Positions 10,805 through 22,173 of a stretch of 64,000 nucleotides of DNA are shown here, one piece after another. Below the pieces are notes generated by a model, which worked only from the letters and a program-made list of their open reading frames with translations, did not search any database and was not told the origin of the DNA. The translations under genes were made by a program, and so were the position numbers. Source of the DNA: Macrophomina tecta (lineage: Eukaryota > Ascomycota > Dothideomycetes > Botryosphaeriales > Botryosphaeriaceae); the NCBI GenBank assembly GCA_024180945.1, contig JAKSGN010000041.1, positions 2,108,001 through 2,172,000 of the forward strand, read 5' to 3'. The first letter of the stretch is position 1, and each line of letters begins with the position of its first letter.

Positions 10805-12778
10805 TTATACCAAGTCGCGTATGTTTAACCGCCGCCTCTTGGATGGCTCTTCTTCTTGCGCACGCTCGGAGGTATCCTGGCTGCGGCGCTCATCTGAAGA
10901 CATTCTACGGACAGCAAGGGCGGGCGCGAGATTCTCCGGTTGTGTAACGGGATCATACATATATTGAGGCCTCTGGTATGCGGGAAAAGGGTACTGCTGA
11001 GGCTGCCAAGTCCTTGGCTCACTACGCCAGGCACCCTCCGGAGGGAGTACCGGGCCTGATTGTCTTCTTGGTGTGATATCATAAGCTAACGGCTGCTGCT
11101 CTGCACTTCCAGATGAAGACCAAGATCCGCGTGCATACCCAAAACCAGGTGGTGGCCCATGCCCGTGAGAAAAGTACGAAGGAGCTGGTGGGGGAGCTAC
11201 AGCAGGAGGGAGCGACGATGTCAGGCTCTGAAGGGAGAAATATGGGGAGTAAGGGGAAGGAGGTTCCGAGACAGCGAGGGGCGAGTTTTGACCGTAGGGA
11301 TACGCGTAGTCCGACATTGGCGTTGGCGCAGCTCTCGAAGGAGGCCGTGAAGACCGTTGTCGAGCTACTGGGGTAGCGAAAGCAGGCGGGAACGGTTGCA
11401 GCTGTGCTGGCTGGTGCTCGCTGCGAGTGGGTTGAACCTGAGATCGATCAAAAGGCGGTAAAGCCAATGAAACGAAGAAAATCGAAGTTTTCGCAAGACG
11501 CACCCGGACACGCACTTCTTGTGGTTGCCCGAAAATAGAGCTAAAACGCCAAGTAAACGTACGATCCGTATAGCCCTGGCTGATGCGATCCAGGTCTTCC
11601 TCCTCTATATCCTGCACCGCCTCTCGTTCTCTTGGGCCGAAAATCGGTGGCATGTACGAGGGCTCTCGGGCATCGCGCTCCTCCCTAAGCTCGCCCCGTA
11701 GCCGTTGCAGCGTGTCTACGTGGTGTGACTCGACCAGGTCGGCCAATTCTCGTCCGGGCAAGTCACTCCGGCCAGTGAGGCTATCAAAGGCCGGATTGGT
11801 CTTGATGATGTGGAGGTCTAGGTTCAGGAGCGCCATCGGCGTCACCAGAGATGGGGCTAGCCTCGGATATTCTGGTCCAGGGTACTGCACTGAACCCTCC
11901 GGCGGGAAAGGACTCGGCGACAAACTGTGCAGTTGCGAAGTGGGTTGCCGAATAGCTGCCGATGCTCCGAAACTCCTTCGAGTGGATCTCAACGAGCGAA
12001 AAGGCTCAGGCCGCCCGCTGCCAGCCGCAAGCCCCGGCGCAGGACTCTCGCTAGCGGAAGTGGACTGTTCGCTCAGCTCGTGCCCTTGCGCCGGTCTGCT
12101 GTCTTGCGCATCGCGAAGCCTCGGGCGGCCCCTTTTCTTGTGCTGCACATCGTAGCACGTCGCCTGCTCGATTGAAGCGTGTCAGCCTTGCTCACTTGTG
12201 TGTCAAGCAGACCTAGGAATGTTGTCTCCTACCTCTTTCCCCGAAGTGACGCACCGTGTGCACGGCCGTTGGACGTCGCAACTGAGGTGGGCCCTCTTGC
12301 AGTTGACACAGGCTGAGGCTACGTGAGCCTTGTTCCTTCGGGCGGTTTTGGTGTTTCGTAGAGGGACTTGGCTGGCGAGCGGCGCAGGCTGCTGCAGGGC
12401 GAGGGTCGGACCGCCATAACCGGGGGAAAGGCTGCTAGTTGCACCGAAGGGGGCATAGCCGAAGGGACCCATTTGGGATGATGGCTGTGCTTGTCCGGGC
12501 TCAGCAGCAGTTGACGGTCGCAGCTCCGGGTGCTGTTCTGTCAGCGGATCAGAAGAGGAGCTCGGCGGCGGATGGTGCTGCTGCCGCTCGCCCCCTTCAT
12601 AAATCATTCTGCGCGCTGGCGCTGCAGCGAGCCGATCCGTGGAGTAGCCTCCGGGGCCGTCGCGCTCGGCGGCCTGACGGTGCCGGCGGTCATGCTGGTC
12701 TTGGGATGGACTGTTTCTTTCCTTCTGCTGCGGTGGATGCGACGTCGCCCGGTGAGGTGGTGATAGCCTGTCTGACAT
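10805..12778 (-). CDS. Zn2Cys6 transcription factor with PAS-like domain (ERT1/AcuK-like family)
   Basis: Exons 12778-12233 and 12163-10805 (69 nt intron) encode 634 residues. The binuclear zinc cluster is C157-x2-C160-x6-C167-x5-C173-x2-C176-x8-C185. Its last cysteine comes from the second exon, so the splice is required for a functional finger. It is flanked by basic sequence (KTARRNKAHVASA and KKRGRPRLRD). A PAS-like domain follows at about 290-410, then Pro/Ser/Tyr-rich disorder and a basic C-terminus (KRRRLNIRDLV). The cluster with RAHLxC and RPCxRC plus PAS resembles the gluconeogenesis regulators ERT1/AcuK, but this looks like a paralogous member, so a role in carbon metabolism is inference. 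I chose the ATG at 12778; an in-frame ATG lies further upstream but its peptide looks like leader sequence. Confidence 0.88.
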
Positions 12779-14247
12779 GGGCGGAGACGGGTAGCAGGCG
12801 GCACGACGGAGCCCGGGTGAGGCTTTCTCTCTGCTGCCCGGTATGGTTCGGCGCCCAATTGACGGCGCGCAGAAAAGGCTCGAGCAAGGAGGAAGGGCCA
12901 GTACATGCATAGCGCGTTCAGGCCGCAGGAACACAGCGAATAACGGTCGGCGCCCGGGGACGTCGTGGCTGCTTCAGCTGCTGGGCAGAGCGGGGATGTT
13001 TGTCCAGGGCGAGATCAGAGGGATCGTATGAGCATGTAGGCGCTCGCGGTTCGCAATATGTAAGAGTAGCGGTAGAGCTTTGGGATTCCTTGTAAGTCGG
13101 ATGTCTTGGAAATGTGCCGGGCCGTAGCACGAGGGAATAACTGGGAAAAAAAGGACACATAGACATGCGGGCTGCAGGAGGCTTGGGGAGCAATACCTGC
13201 AAATGACGACAGCCGGGGGATTGAGGCTGCGGCGGGAGCCGGGGCTGTCGCGGTGACGGACAGCGGGGACAGACAAAAAAAAAGGCGGGCTCTGGACTCG
13301 GAGAGAAGGTTGCTGCTGCTGGCCTGCGCCGTCGTCGTCGGGGTGGGGCGCGGCGAGCAAACACCAGACAGGTCAAGAGACCCTGACCAGGTGGTGATCA
13401 TAGCAATAAGAAAGATCGGCTCTTGGGGCCTCTGCGGACGAGGGACTCAGATCTCCCATTCTAGATCCCTGTTGACACCTGCATAATTGGACGGCGGCTT
13501 TGGCACGGGGCCGCCTGCCGGGTCGGTTGATGGCCGTGGGCTGGTGCATTGCGGCGCGGCGCGAGAGCATGGTTGACAGGCCTTAGCTGATCAGCGTCGT
13601 TTGGGCCCATCGCGCGGGCGGGCGCCTCTGGGGGTCGGAGGGGGTGCGTGGGTGGGTGTCTGTGTGTGCGTGCTGACGGCACGGCGCTGCTCACGTCCAG
13701 TCCAGTCCGGCAAGTGCAGCAGGCTGCCCAAATCGATAGCCCTGGTCGGGTCAGCCAGCTCCACTGCTCCTGCTCATGTTCCTTTTCCCCTTCCTTCTTT
13801 TGCATGGCGAGCGAGGCGGGCGTCCCCCTGCGCATCATTGGCCCAGCGCCGGCCCAGCCTGGTCTCCTTCTGTTTGGGGCCCAGCTTCTCCACGCGCGGC
13901 AGATCTCGCGCAGCGGCTGGCTGTTGCTGCTGCTGCTGTGGTTCAAGTTGCTTCTCCCGGCGCCCCACCGCGCGGCGCGAACACGCTGCAGCCACCAGGG
14001 CCCACGGGGGCCACCAACAGCGGATGAGGCTGGGACGCGCGATGTGACGATTCAGCTCGCGCTCTCCAGCGATGAAGAAGGAAGTGGCACCGCAATCCAT
14101 GCCCGGCGAGCAACGGCTGCTAGCCGCTTCCGTGCTGGGAGCTTGCTGCCCACACACTTCCGGAGGCGTGGCGGCTCCCTGACGGCGGCCTGTTGCAGCG
14201 TTGACGACCAGAGAGGTAGGGCTGCGCCTGCCTTCACGCTGCATGCA

Positions 14248-14262
14248 CCCCCCCCCCCCCCC
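14248..14262. repeat. Poly-C tract
   Basis: Fifteen consecutive C on the plus strand inside the GC-rich upstream region of the PAS regulator. Confidence 0.9.
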
Positions 14263-14341
14263 ATCCCTCAGATGACCTGCCAATACAGCAACCTCATTTC
14301 GCCGCAGCGATCCTTCCACTCGTTCGCCCGCTGCCGCCGCC

Positions 14342-14387
14342 GCTGCTGCTGCTACTGCTGCTGCTGCTACTGCTGCTGCTGCTGCTC
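14342..14387. repeat. CTG/CTA trinucleotide microsatellite
   Basis: About 46 bp of CTG units with two CTA interruptions. It is not inside a supported gene. Confidence 0.9.
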
Positions 14388-14825
14388 AATCATGCCCGCC
14401 GCCCGCCCTCGCCCTCCGCCGGCCGGCATGACGGGCGGCGCATGTGATCTCCGCAGAAATGCGCGCCATTGCTTTTTCTCCGCTGCGCTGCGACCGATGG
14501 CTGCCACCATCATGACGCGCGCGTCCGGGCATTGAAACGCCGCGTGGTGGGCAGCACCAGCAGTCGACGTGTGGAGTGCCGTTCGGAAAGGCGGAACGCG
14601 TGCCTAGCGAACGGGCACAGGGCATGGCGCGCGGCGATCGAGCTTCACAGCAGCTGAGCCCGCGCACGACTCGCCCTCTGTTTTGCGCGGCGGGAGGTTT
14701 TGGGCCCCGGCGCTCGCAAATCCGCCGGATCGCTTACCTTAATCTCCATGCCCCGATCGGGAGGCCAGCCAGCCAAAACCCGTGCGGCATTGACGCCAAG
14801 CTTAGACGGCATAGGCGCGTGCAGC

Positions 14826-14870
14826 CGGCCCTGGCCCTGGTCGCCGCCCTGGCCCTGGTCCTGGCCCTTG
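14826..14870. repeat. Short tandem CTGGCCCTGGTC-type repeats
   Basis: Imperfect tandem copies of a GC-rich 10-12 bp unit (CTGGCCCTGG with variable spacers), in the same gene-free region. Confidence 0.65.
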
Positions 14871-17053
14871 TCCCTGTCGCCGAACCGCAGTCGCCGAAAT
14901 GTCGAGCATGAGCCCGCCCGCCCACGCTGCTACCTCCGTCCTGCATGCTGTCGTAGCCGCGGCGCATCGTGAGGCACCCGCCGTCGAGACCAGGAAGCAC
15001 CGCGAGCAAAGCCTCTGACGTACAGGCGACCCTGGTGTATTGTCAATAATGTGCCGACTGCTAGGTACCGTGTCTAGGCCAGAAGAGAAACACCGCCGGA
15101 TGCTGCCACGCCCCGGCTGCAACACCAGCCACACGTGCCCTTCCTCCTCCTCTGCGCTGCGCCGTCCCTGACGCCGGCCCTCGCCCAACGCTCAATAATT
15201 GGCGTCGCTCCCAGGGCCCCGTCGCCGGGTACTCAACGAGACATAATGCCGCTGCCGCTTGCCGGAAAGGCCACTTCTCCACCGCCCGCCTGCATATGCT
15301 GCCGCCGGCCGCGGCCCTGCCGCCGCGGCAGTGGAGTATGGAGCAGCTGCTACTGTCGCGCGAACCACGTAGGCACCGCACTCGCTCCCTGGTTTCAGTC
15401 CCTGGTGTTTTGTTTCTCCAGTCGTTGCCTTGCTTTCGCCGATTGCGCAAAGACCACGCATCCCGGTGCGCGCGTGTGGATCAGCCGCCGTGTCCGCTCC
15501 GCTTGCCCGTCGCGCGGCGGGCCTGCGGTCAGATCGCATGGCGCAGCCGTCAGGCATCCTGCCCTGCACCTCCGAGATGGGGTGCCGAGCAGGGAAAACG
15601 GGCAGGTCAAGCGCTTTCCTTCGAACCCCCTGCTCCGCCAGACACGAATCCCATCGACCGCGGGAAGGAAATTATAAAGACGAAAAAGGGAAAAAGAAAA
15701 AAAAAAATAAACCGGAGCACTTCCAGCAGGGGACAGGGATCTTCTGCGCCTCTCGTGCCGAGCCCTGCTGATGCGCCGATGCGTCCATTGTTGCATGCTG
15801 ATTAGCGGCGGAAGAGGCTGGAGAGTTGCGCAAGCACTGCCATTTTGCTTGTTCGCGTTTCTTTGCGGCGCGCATCCAAGATTGCGGTGGCGCCCTCTTT
15901 CTGGAAGATTATGAACGCCCCGAGAATGTGAACCTAATTTCGAAAGTCAATAAAAAGAGAGCAAATAGTTTTCTCGCGCTCTCTAATCGGACCATCCTGC
16001 AACGACGAGATATTGACGCATTCGCTTGCCTCGCCTCGATCGAGCTGCCTTGTCTTGCCTTACGCGCCGAACTGCTCTCTTTCCGATCGTCGGATGGGGG
16101 CCACACGTTCACGGGCAACAAGGCTTACGGAGAATTGTTTGGGACGTGCTGGCCTTTCTTCCTTTCCCTCCGCAGCGGTAGCGAACTCGGAGACGTGCGC
16201 AAGGCTGTCTCTTCTCGGATAGCGTCGAATTTTTTTTTTTTCGTGACTCGTGGTACGATGGGCGTTCCGCCAGGTATGTCAAATAACAATCAAGCGCAGC
16301 GCAGCACCGGCCATGCGTTCGACCTGATAGGCAGCTAAGAGGAGCACATTGTAGGAGACTTTCCACTAGATTCGTCGGGGGTTCTCCATGGCCTACGCAG
16401 TATAGTCGATGCATAAAGGCCCGAAAAGCCCTCACTACCGGAGCTAAGTCGTTAATAAGCTTCGCATGTCGTGTATAGTACGAGGCTACTTGCGTGCGCC
16501 TTACCCGGGCCGAGCTGGCTGGTCTGGATCTGCTGTGGCTTTCTATGACATCTGCTCGAGCAAAGTGAAAATGTTCCTCCGGCTTTCTCCTCGCTCGCTA
16601 AAGTCTTCAACGGCCGTTCCTGTCGGGTGTGGAGAATTGAGAGCTGTTGACCTTCGTGCCTGAAATCTGCATGTTCGAGAGAGTGTCTGATCCGGCTAAA
16701 TGCCAACCCCTCTCCTGTGGCTATCGTCGTTTTGATGTCAAAGCACCAGGCAATCCATCGTCAGACGAAAGAACGCAGCCCTGACTGCGCATCGTCGACA
16801 TGTCTTCCATAACATTCGGTCCGGATTATCCGTTCAGATCTGGCACCGTGACAAATGCACCAAGTGGCTGATTTTGTAGCTTCTACTTTCGGTGTCTTGG
16901 CGATGTGAAAAGTTTGTGTCTCCGTGTCAGCCTCGCTATCTATGGGAGAACTATTGAGAGGGGATCAAAACCCCGCTGATCGGAGTTCGACCTTCCGGTG
17001 CCTTGCAGATCAAGCATGTCCGACAGTAGCTGTCAACTAGCCTTTCTGCACCA

Positions 17054-19795
17054 TTAGAACTTTGCCTTCTTCGAGGGCCGAGCGTTCTTCGCGCGGCGCT
17101 TTTCCCGAAGCGCTCTGCTCTTGCGAACATCATCAACACCCTTGAGCTCGTTCTTGCCCCCGCCATTTGCAAATCTTCCAATGCGCTTTTCCTTAGCTTC
17201 TTCCACTCGCTTCTTTCGAACGTGGTAGTCGTCTCTGAATTTGTCTGCTTCCTTGGGTGCCTTCACCATCTTGTGTTTGAATCTCCTGCCGTTAGCGCCG
17301 TGAGACACATTGGAGGACGTCTCGGTCTCGCCAGCGCGGGGCAAGCGACCGATCTTGTTGGTCTTCTTCCATGCTTCGAATCGCCCAGACTTGAAGCTGG
17401 CAGCAATCTTTTGCCCGCTTTCGCCGCGCACGAACTTGGCTCCCTTGGACCCATCCTCATCATTGGCCCGTGCGACGTACTTCTTGCTTTTCTTGTCCCA
17501 TCTCATGCCGCGGGATTTATGTGCTTCGGCAAACCCTTTCGATTCGTCTTGGTTGAGGTCCATTGCTGCGCCTCGTGCCTCCTCAACAAAATTGCCGCTC
17601 CGTCCTTGATTGTCGTATGATCCGGAATGAACTCCGTAACCCCGGTTCTCTGCTAAGTTCAGAGTCTTGGGAGTATATGACATGAAATGTTCGGGGTCCT
17701 GCCAGGATTCTTTAGAAGTCTTGTTGGCCTGCGTGTCCGGGAAGGTGATCTCCAGCTCGTCTTCAGACGCGGAGTCCATATTAACGTCCACATCCATTTC
17801 ATCAAACTCGTCATCATCATCCTGCACGGCAGCCGTGTTGCTCGTCAAGTCTGCGATGCTCCTATCGTTGAAAGCTTGCTTGCCTTCCGTCTGTTGACGA
17901 CGTCGTGGATCGACCTTCTCTCTCCTCTTGCGCATCATCTCAGCTGCTTCGTCAGCGGTACCGCGCTTGCCGATCTCGAAGACAGTCTCTTGGGGTCGGA
18001 ACCCGCTGATGCGAGCCAGCATTTTCTCCCTTTCTACTTCGACCTTGTCGACGTCGTCATTGAAGAGCATGCTAAGCTCGGAAAATGCCTCGGTGGTTGA
18101 GATCTCTTTCGCACGTTTAGCGCTTTCGGACGACGCTGAGTTGCGTGTCCTCATGTAGAGTTTCTCGCCCTTGGAAGCCACAATTCGCAGGTTGCTCAAA
18201 TCTTCGTCGTCATCGAGCAGTTTATTGACCCACTCGCATGCGCGTGCAAGCTTGTCACGGACGAAACCGCCAACAACAACATCATTAGCAAAACTGAAGT
18301 CGCCATCTGTCCTTCCTAGAACGAGCTTCCTGCTGAGGAAGAGCTGCAAGTCCAAAAGATAGGGAAGGTCTGAGTCTCGCACCAAGCTGTAGGCCCATCC
18401 TTTCTTGCCCGCTCTCGCTGTTCTACCGACGCGGTGAATAAAAATCTTCGGTTGGGCTGGAAAATCGAAGTTGATGACGTTCGCCAGAATGGGAATATCG
18501 ATACCGCGAGCAGCAACGTCAGTGACGACCAGAATATTGCTCATACCAGTCCTGAATGCGTGAACTTGCATTTTACGAGCGGTCTGATCCAAAGAACCGT
18601 ATACGTACGAGACTGAGTAGCCCGCAGAACGGAGAAGAGCAGCCAAGAACTCAACGTGATGTTTGGTCGCTGCGAAAATGATGGTCGAGTGTTCAGTCGG
18701 AGAGTCGGTTGCGCTCGGAGCATCGGAATCGCGCTTCCGCTTTTTGCTTTTCGAATCAAACTTCTTTTGCTTGGCCTTGATGGCCGCCTCTGTTTCTCCC
18801 ACGGGCATTTTGATGATGTCTTGCAGAATGTGAAGCAGAGCCCCTTCCTTATCCGCACTCTTCACCGTGAAGAATGCGCTCTCGAGGTCAGGGGAAACCT
18901 TGCTCTCGGCATCCAGACGGACCAGTTTCGGTTCCTGAAGACCTGCTCTAGCAAATTCAACCAGGGACTTGGGAAGCGTGGCGGAGAACAGTAGGGTTTG
19001 CCGGTTAGGAGGCAAGGCATGGAGAATCTCGGTGAGTTGGGCAGCGAAACCCATTTCGAAAAGACGATCAGCTTCATCGAAGACCACGTAACGGACCGTT
19101 GACAGGTCTAGCTCCATTTCGACTTTGAGGTGGAGGAAGCGACCTGGGGTTGCAATGATGATATCCGGATTTGAGTTCATGTCGGCGAACTGATCTTCCA
19201 GGCTATCGCCGCCAACGAGCAGGACTGTTCTGAGATCTGTACCACGACCAAGCTCCTTCACCACCTTCAAAGTTTGAAGAGCCAGTTCGCGCGAAGGTGA
19301 CATGATGATTGCCCTTGCGCCGACCTTGGCACTGTGTGCCTTCAGTCTCTCGATCATGGGGATAACGAATGCAGCGGTCTTTCCAGAACCAGTTCGCGCC
19401 ATGCCAACGACATCCTGTCCGTCGAGAACAAGCGGAATCGTCTTCCTCTGGATCGGTGTGGGTACGGAAAAGCCCTTCCTGGTAATAGCCTTCAAGACAT
19501 TCGCATTCAGTCCCATGGCCTGGAAACCACCGCCCTTCTTCACAGTTCTTCCCTTCAAGTTCGACGACTTGCGGTTCGCCGCGGCCAGTTGATTCGCAAT
19601 GAATGCGTCATCATCGCTGTCGCCACCATCTTCTGCTCCAATGTTGAGCTCAGCGCCTATATCGAGAGGCGCATTGCTGCGAGTCGTTTTCGGCGCCGTG
19701 TGGTCGTCTTCGCTGTCGCTTGCTCCGGCGAGGAGTGCCTTGGAAATGTCAAATTCGTTTTCGGAAAGCGCTGGAGATACGTCACGGTGCGGCAT
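17054..19795 (-). CDS. DBP10: ATP-dependent RNA helicase DBP10, 60S subunit assembly
   Basis: Intronless gene of 913 codons for a nucleolar DEAD-box helicase needed for 25S rRNA maturation. The acidic N-terminus (about 1-80) is followed by the Q-motif region [17 protein letters not shown]. Motif I (ARTGSGKT) is at 133-140, DEAD at 240-243 and SAT at 271-273; the C-terminal helicase lobe carries HRVGRTAR. The DBP10-specific C-terminal region follows, with [14 protein letters not shown], and a very basic tail ([15 protein letters not shown]). Length and order match orthologues. The start is the first ATG ([21 protein letters not shown]). It diverges from RPA2, and the shared promoter contains an exact PAC ribosome-biogenesis element. 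Confidence 0.97.
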   Translation of the reverse strand: MPHRDVSPALSENEFDISKALLAGASDSEDDHTAPKTTRSNAPLDIGAELNIGAEDGGDSDDDAFIANQLAAANRKSSNLKGRTVKKGGGFQAMGLNANVLKAITRKGFSVPTPIQRKTIPLVLDGQDVVGMARTGSGKTAAFVIPMIERLKAHSAKVGARAIIMSPSRELALQTLKVVKELGRGTDLRTVLLVGGDSLEDQFADMNSNPDIIIATPGRFLHLKVEMELDLSTVRYVVFDEADRLFEMGFAAQLTEILHALPPNRQTLLFSATLPKSLVEFARAGLQEPKLVRLDAESKVSPDLESAFFTVKSADKEGALLHILQDIIKMPVGETEAAIKAKQKKFDSKSKKRKRDSDAPSATDSPTEHSTIIFAATKHHVEFLAALLRSAGYSVSYVYGSLDQTARKMQVHAFRTGMSNILVVTDVAARGIDIPILANVINFDFPAQPKIFIHRVGRTARAGKKGWAYSLVRDSDLPYLLDLQLFLSRKLVLGRTDGDFSFANDVVVGGFVRDKLARACEWVNKLLDDDEDLSNLRIVASKGEKLYMRTRNSASSESAKRAKEISTTEAFSELSMLFNDDVDKVEVEREKMLARISGFRPQETVFEIGKRGTADEAAEMMRKRREKVDPRRRQQTEGKQAFNDRSIADLTSNTAAVQDDDDEFDEMDVDVNMDSASEDELEITFPDTQANKTSKESWQDPEHFMSYTPKTLNLAENRGYGVHSGSYDNQGRSGNFVEEARGAAMDLNQDESKGFAEAHKSRGMRWDKKSKKYVARANDEDGSKGAKFVRGESGQKIAASFKSGRFEAWKKTNKIGRLPRAGETETSSNVSHGANGRRFKHKMVKAPKEADKFRDDYHVRKKRVEEAKEKRIGRFANGGGKNELKGVDDVRKSRALREKRRAKNARPSKKAKF

Positions 19796-20063
19796 TCTGT
19801 CGATTGCTGTCGCGAGTTGTCGGCCGGCTTGTGGTGCGCGGCGGGTGCTAAGGGTTAACAGCTGTCGGATGGGCTCGAAAATAATTCTGGGAGTCTAGGC
19901 TTGGCGTTACCTGACTCGTGGGCGATGAGCTTATCGATAATGGACACGCACCTGACAGCGGGGCCATTTTGTCGCGTCGCGTCTTTGCGCGTCGCCCGAA
20001 ACTGTTGCCGTTGCCTTACGCTCCTGGTCCACGACACCAACCTCCACCACCCTGTCGCAAATC
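19796..20063. promoter_or_regulatory. Bidirectional promoter DBP10 / RPA2
   Basis: 268 bp between divergent start codons. It contains GCGATGAGCT at 19922-19931, an exact match to the core of the yeast PAC element (GCGATGAGMT) found before ribosome-biogenesis genes. It also holds a cluster of CGCGTC/GCGTCG words at 19971-19995, nearer RPA2, that resembles MCB-type cell-cycle sites (ACGCGT) without an exact copy. The position fits PAC acting on DBP10 and the CGCG cluster on RPA2; this is inference. Confidence 0.6.
19922..19931 (+). promoter_or_regulatory. PAC element (GCGATGAGCT)
   Basis: Exact ten-base match to the PAC consensus, 127 bp upstream of the DBP10 start codon. In budding yeast this is bound by Dot6/Tod6 and marks ribosome-biogenesis promoters. 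Confidence 0.65.
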
Positions 20064-21031
20064 ATGGGTTAGTACGCTTCGCCAATCCAACAACGGTTGA
20101 CTGACGATTTCCCAGACTACGGCAATTACGGAGACTACTCTACCACATCATATGGCGGCCAAGGCGGAGCAGGTGGCGGAGGCTTCATACCTGGAGAGGG
20201 CAGTCAGAGTCCTGGTAGTGCGTCGAAGGTATATCGGTTTCGCTCAAAACAATAGGCACTGCTGACGACTGCCAGGGATACCGCAAGGATACGCTCAGAC
20301 CGGTCACTCTCAAGCAGATCAATGACGCTGTCAATACGCAAGAGTCAGACTTCACGATCGATGGCGCCGAGATAACACAGGTAGGGTCCATCTAGACCTT
20401 GCCGTCAAACAAGTCACTGATAAAAGACTAGATCACTTTCATCGGCCAGATTCGCAACATCTCACAGCAGACTACCAACATCACATTCAAACTCGACGAT
20501 GGCACCGGCATTGCAGAAGTCAAGCTTTGGATTGATTCAGACGCCCCTAACCCCCTCGAGCCTGCCGACGGCTCCAAGCCCACACTTGTCGAGAATGCGT
20601 ATGCCCGTGTCTGGGGCAAGTTGAAGTCCTACGGCAACAAGAGACACGTTATTGCACACATCATCCGTCCAATCACCGACTTCAATGAGATTTCTTACCA
20701 CCTCCTCGAGGCGACCGTCGTGCACTTGCACTTCACACGCGGACATCTGAACAGTGATAGCAAGCCTGCAGCCAATGGTGGTGACGTACAAATGGGTGGC
20801 TATGGAGGCAACGCTGGATCTGTTCCGGCTAATATCAGCTCCGGCGCAGCAAAGGTTTTGAACGTATTGCGCACTGCGCCGCAGGGCAACGAGGGCCTTC
20901 ACATGCAGGATATTGCATCACGCACAGGAATGGACATGGCAGACGTTGCCAAGGCAGGCGATGAGCTGCTCACCGAGGGCAGGATCTACACCACGGTGGA
21001 TGATACGACTTGGGCGCTGCTTGATGTTTGA
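20064..21031 (+). CDS. RFA2: Replication protein A 32 kDa subunit
   Basis: Second subunit of the RPA single-strand DNA-binding trimer used in replication, repair and recombination. Exons 20064-20067, 20116-20228, 20276-20380 and 20432-21031 encode 273 residues. The first coding exon is only 4 nt (ATG plus G), and splicing gives MDYGNYGDYSTTSYGG, the Gly/Ser/Tyr-rich phospho-acceptor N-terminus of the family. The OB fold spans roughly residues 60-175 (ITFIGQIRNISQQTTNITFKLDDG, VKLWID). A winged-helix domain at the C-terminus (VLNVLRT... GLHMQDIAS... WALLDV) binds repair partners. The three introns are 48, 47 and 51 nt. Confidence 0.96.
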
Positions 21032-21146
21032 TCGCATTCATGATTTCAGGCGCTCTGGGAAGGACATGGAAACTGGTTTGGTGATTCTGCAAAAGGATAA
21101 GGTGTCGGAGAGGAAAGATTTCCGAGTACCCCGCCGGCGAGCTGTT

Positions 21147-21906
21147 TTATTTGCTCGACTGGCTTGACTTTGCATTAGTGGAGAGAAACAGTATACAAGC
21201 CGCCACGATGGCCGTAGCGACCACAGTGAACACCTATGGGTTGTTAGTGCGATTCGAGACATGTGCGAGGCAAATACCCACCACCTGCGTCTTCCAGCCG
21301 GATTGTACTAATGCACTTCTCCGACTGTATCGCGTGACGGTCTGGATATATGTTGAAAGACCAGAGACAAGGCAAGCGAGAGAAAGGAACCAGAAGATGA
21401 TACCGAATGGCAAGGCCAGCCGTCGCTCTTTTAAATCTGTTAGCTTGCGACTAGGTGCCCTATGCGGCCCGCGATGCCTACCAAGGTCACTTGGCTGAGA
21501 TTTGAGGTGGAAGGAGATAACTATAGCCACGGATACAATGGCCATGTAAACGGCAAGACGGAGCCACGAAAGGAACGCTGCAAGAAGATTATTGTGAGTG
21601 ATGCCCGTACCGCTTACTAAGAGGGCGGAGTGCGGAATGCGTACTTCGTTCGTTTGCACAATGATCTCTAGCGTCAGAGGCATTATTGGCAAAGAGCAAG
21701 GGGCCACACAATGGGCGCTCCGTAAAGACGCAGCGATCGTAACTGTTGTCCCTAACGGACCGTTAGACCAACTTTTGCGTGCCGGATGCGGAGAACCCTG
21801 TCGCAACTCACTGATTGACGATGACCGGCTTCGTGGGAACGATCGTGTAGATAGGGTTGTAGGGCTCGCGAAAGAATTCCTCATCGGCAGGTGTCAAAGT
21901 GGCCAT
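21147..21906 (-). CDS. DUF202-domain membrane protein
   Basis: A 148-residue, three-helix membrane protein rebuilt from five exons: 21906-21812, 21667-21645, 21577-21482, 21427-21282 and 21233-21147. The second exon is a 23-nt microexon that supplies the conserved DxxANERT motif just before helix 1. Helix 1 is LRLAVYMAIVSVAIVISFHL, helix 2 FGIIFWFLSLACLVSG, and helix 3 FTVVATAIVAACILFL. A conserved TRYSRRSALVQSGWKTQVV segment joins helices 2 and 3. The fold is shared with Vtc1 and the C-terminal part of VTC polyphosphate polymerases, and with bacterial YidH. The fungal stand-alone proteins have no assigned function that I can name. Its start codon is 267 bp from the divergent CIA30 gene. Confidence 0.88.
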
Positions 21907-22173
21907 GGCTCACAGCGTTGGTAGAGGTCCGGGAGCCAAATCTGGTGTAGGAGGGAAGGAAACGGGGGGCTGTGGTTTGAGTCTGCGAATGTGTTGGCCG
22001 CGATCTCAGCCTTCGCTCGTGTTCCGGCCTTGCGGTCTCCTGCGTCATGGCGCGCTAACGATTCAATGACCCCAGCGACGATCCAGCCAGTACACAAAAC
22101 TTAAGCATCCCTTGCTCTGCGAGCTTCTCTCGGACACTCTTCGCGCAAATACTGTCAGGATGGCCCTCAAGAC
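21907..22173. promoter_or_regulatory. Bidirectional promoter DUF202 / CIA30 genes
   Basis: 267 bp between two divergent start codons. No specific element was recognised. Confidence 0.5.

Larger units (their letters stand above)
12779..17053. other. Large non-coding region upstream of the PAS regulator
   Basis: A 4.3 kb gap between DBP10 (its stop at 17054) and the regulator start. It is strongly GC-rich from about 12.9 to 15.6 kb, which produces many long chance open frames on both strands. It contains a 15-C run at 14248-14262, a CTG/CTA microsatellite at 14342-14387 and tandem CTGGCCCTGGTC-type units around 14826-14870. The right third is AT-richer and should include the DBP10 3' UTR. I could assemble no credible gene. 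It probably serves as a long promoter and 5' leader for the regulator. Confidence 0.55.

Noticed and set aside
13648..14535. 295-codon plus-strand frame in the GC-rich region
   Set aside because: It runs through poly-C and CTG repeats, producing Pro and Cys runs. No domain; a chance frame.
15061..15805. Several overlapping frames of 100-180 codons on both strands
   Set aside because: All reflect high GC. None has conserved motifs or a consistent start.
16950..17040. GAGTTCGACC-like word resembling a tRNA B box
   Set aside because: No matching A box, acceptor stem or cloverleaf could be built around it.
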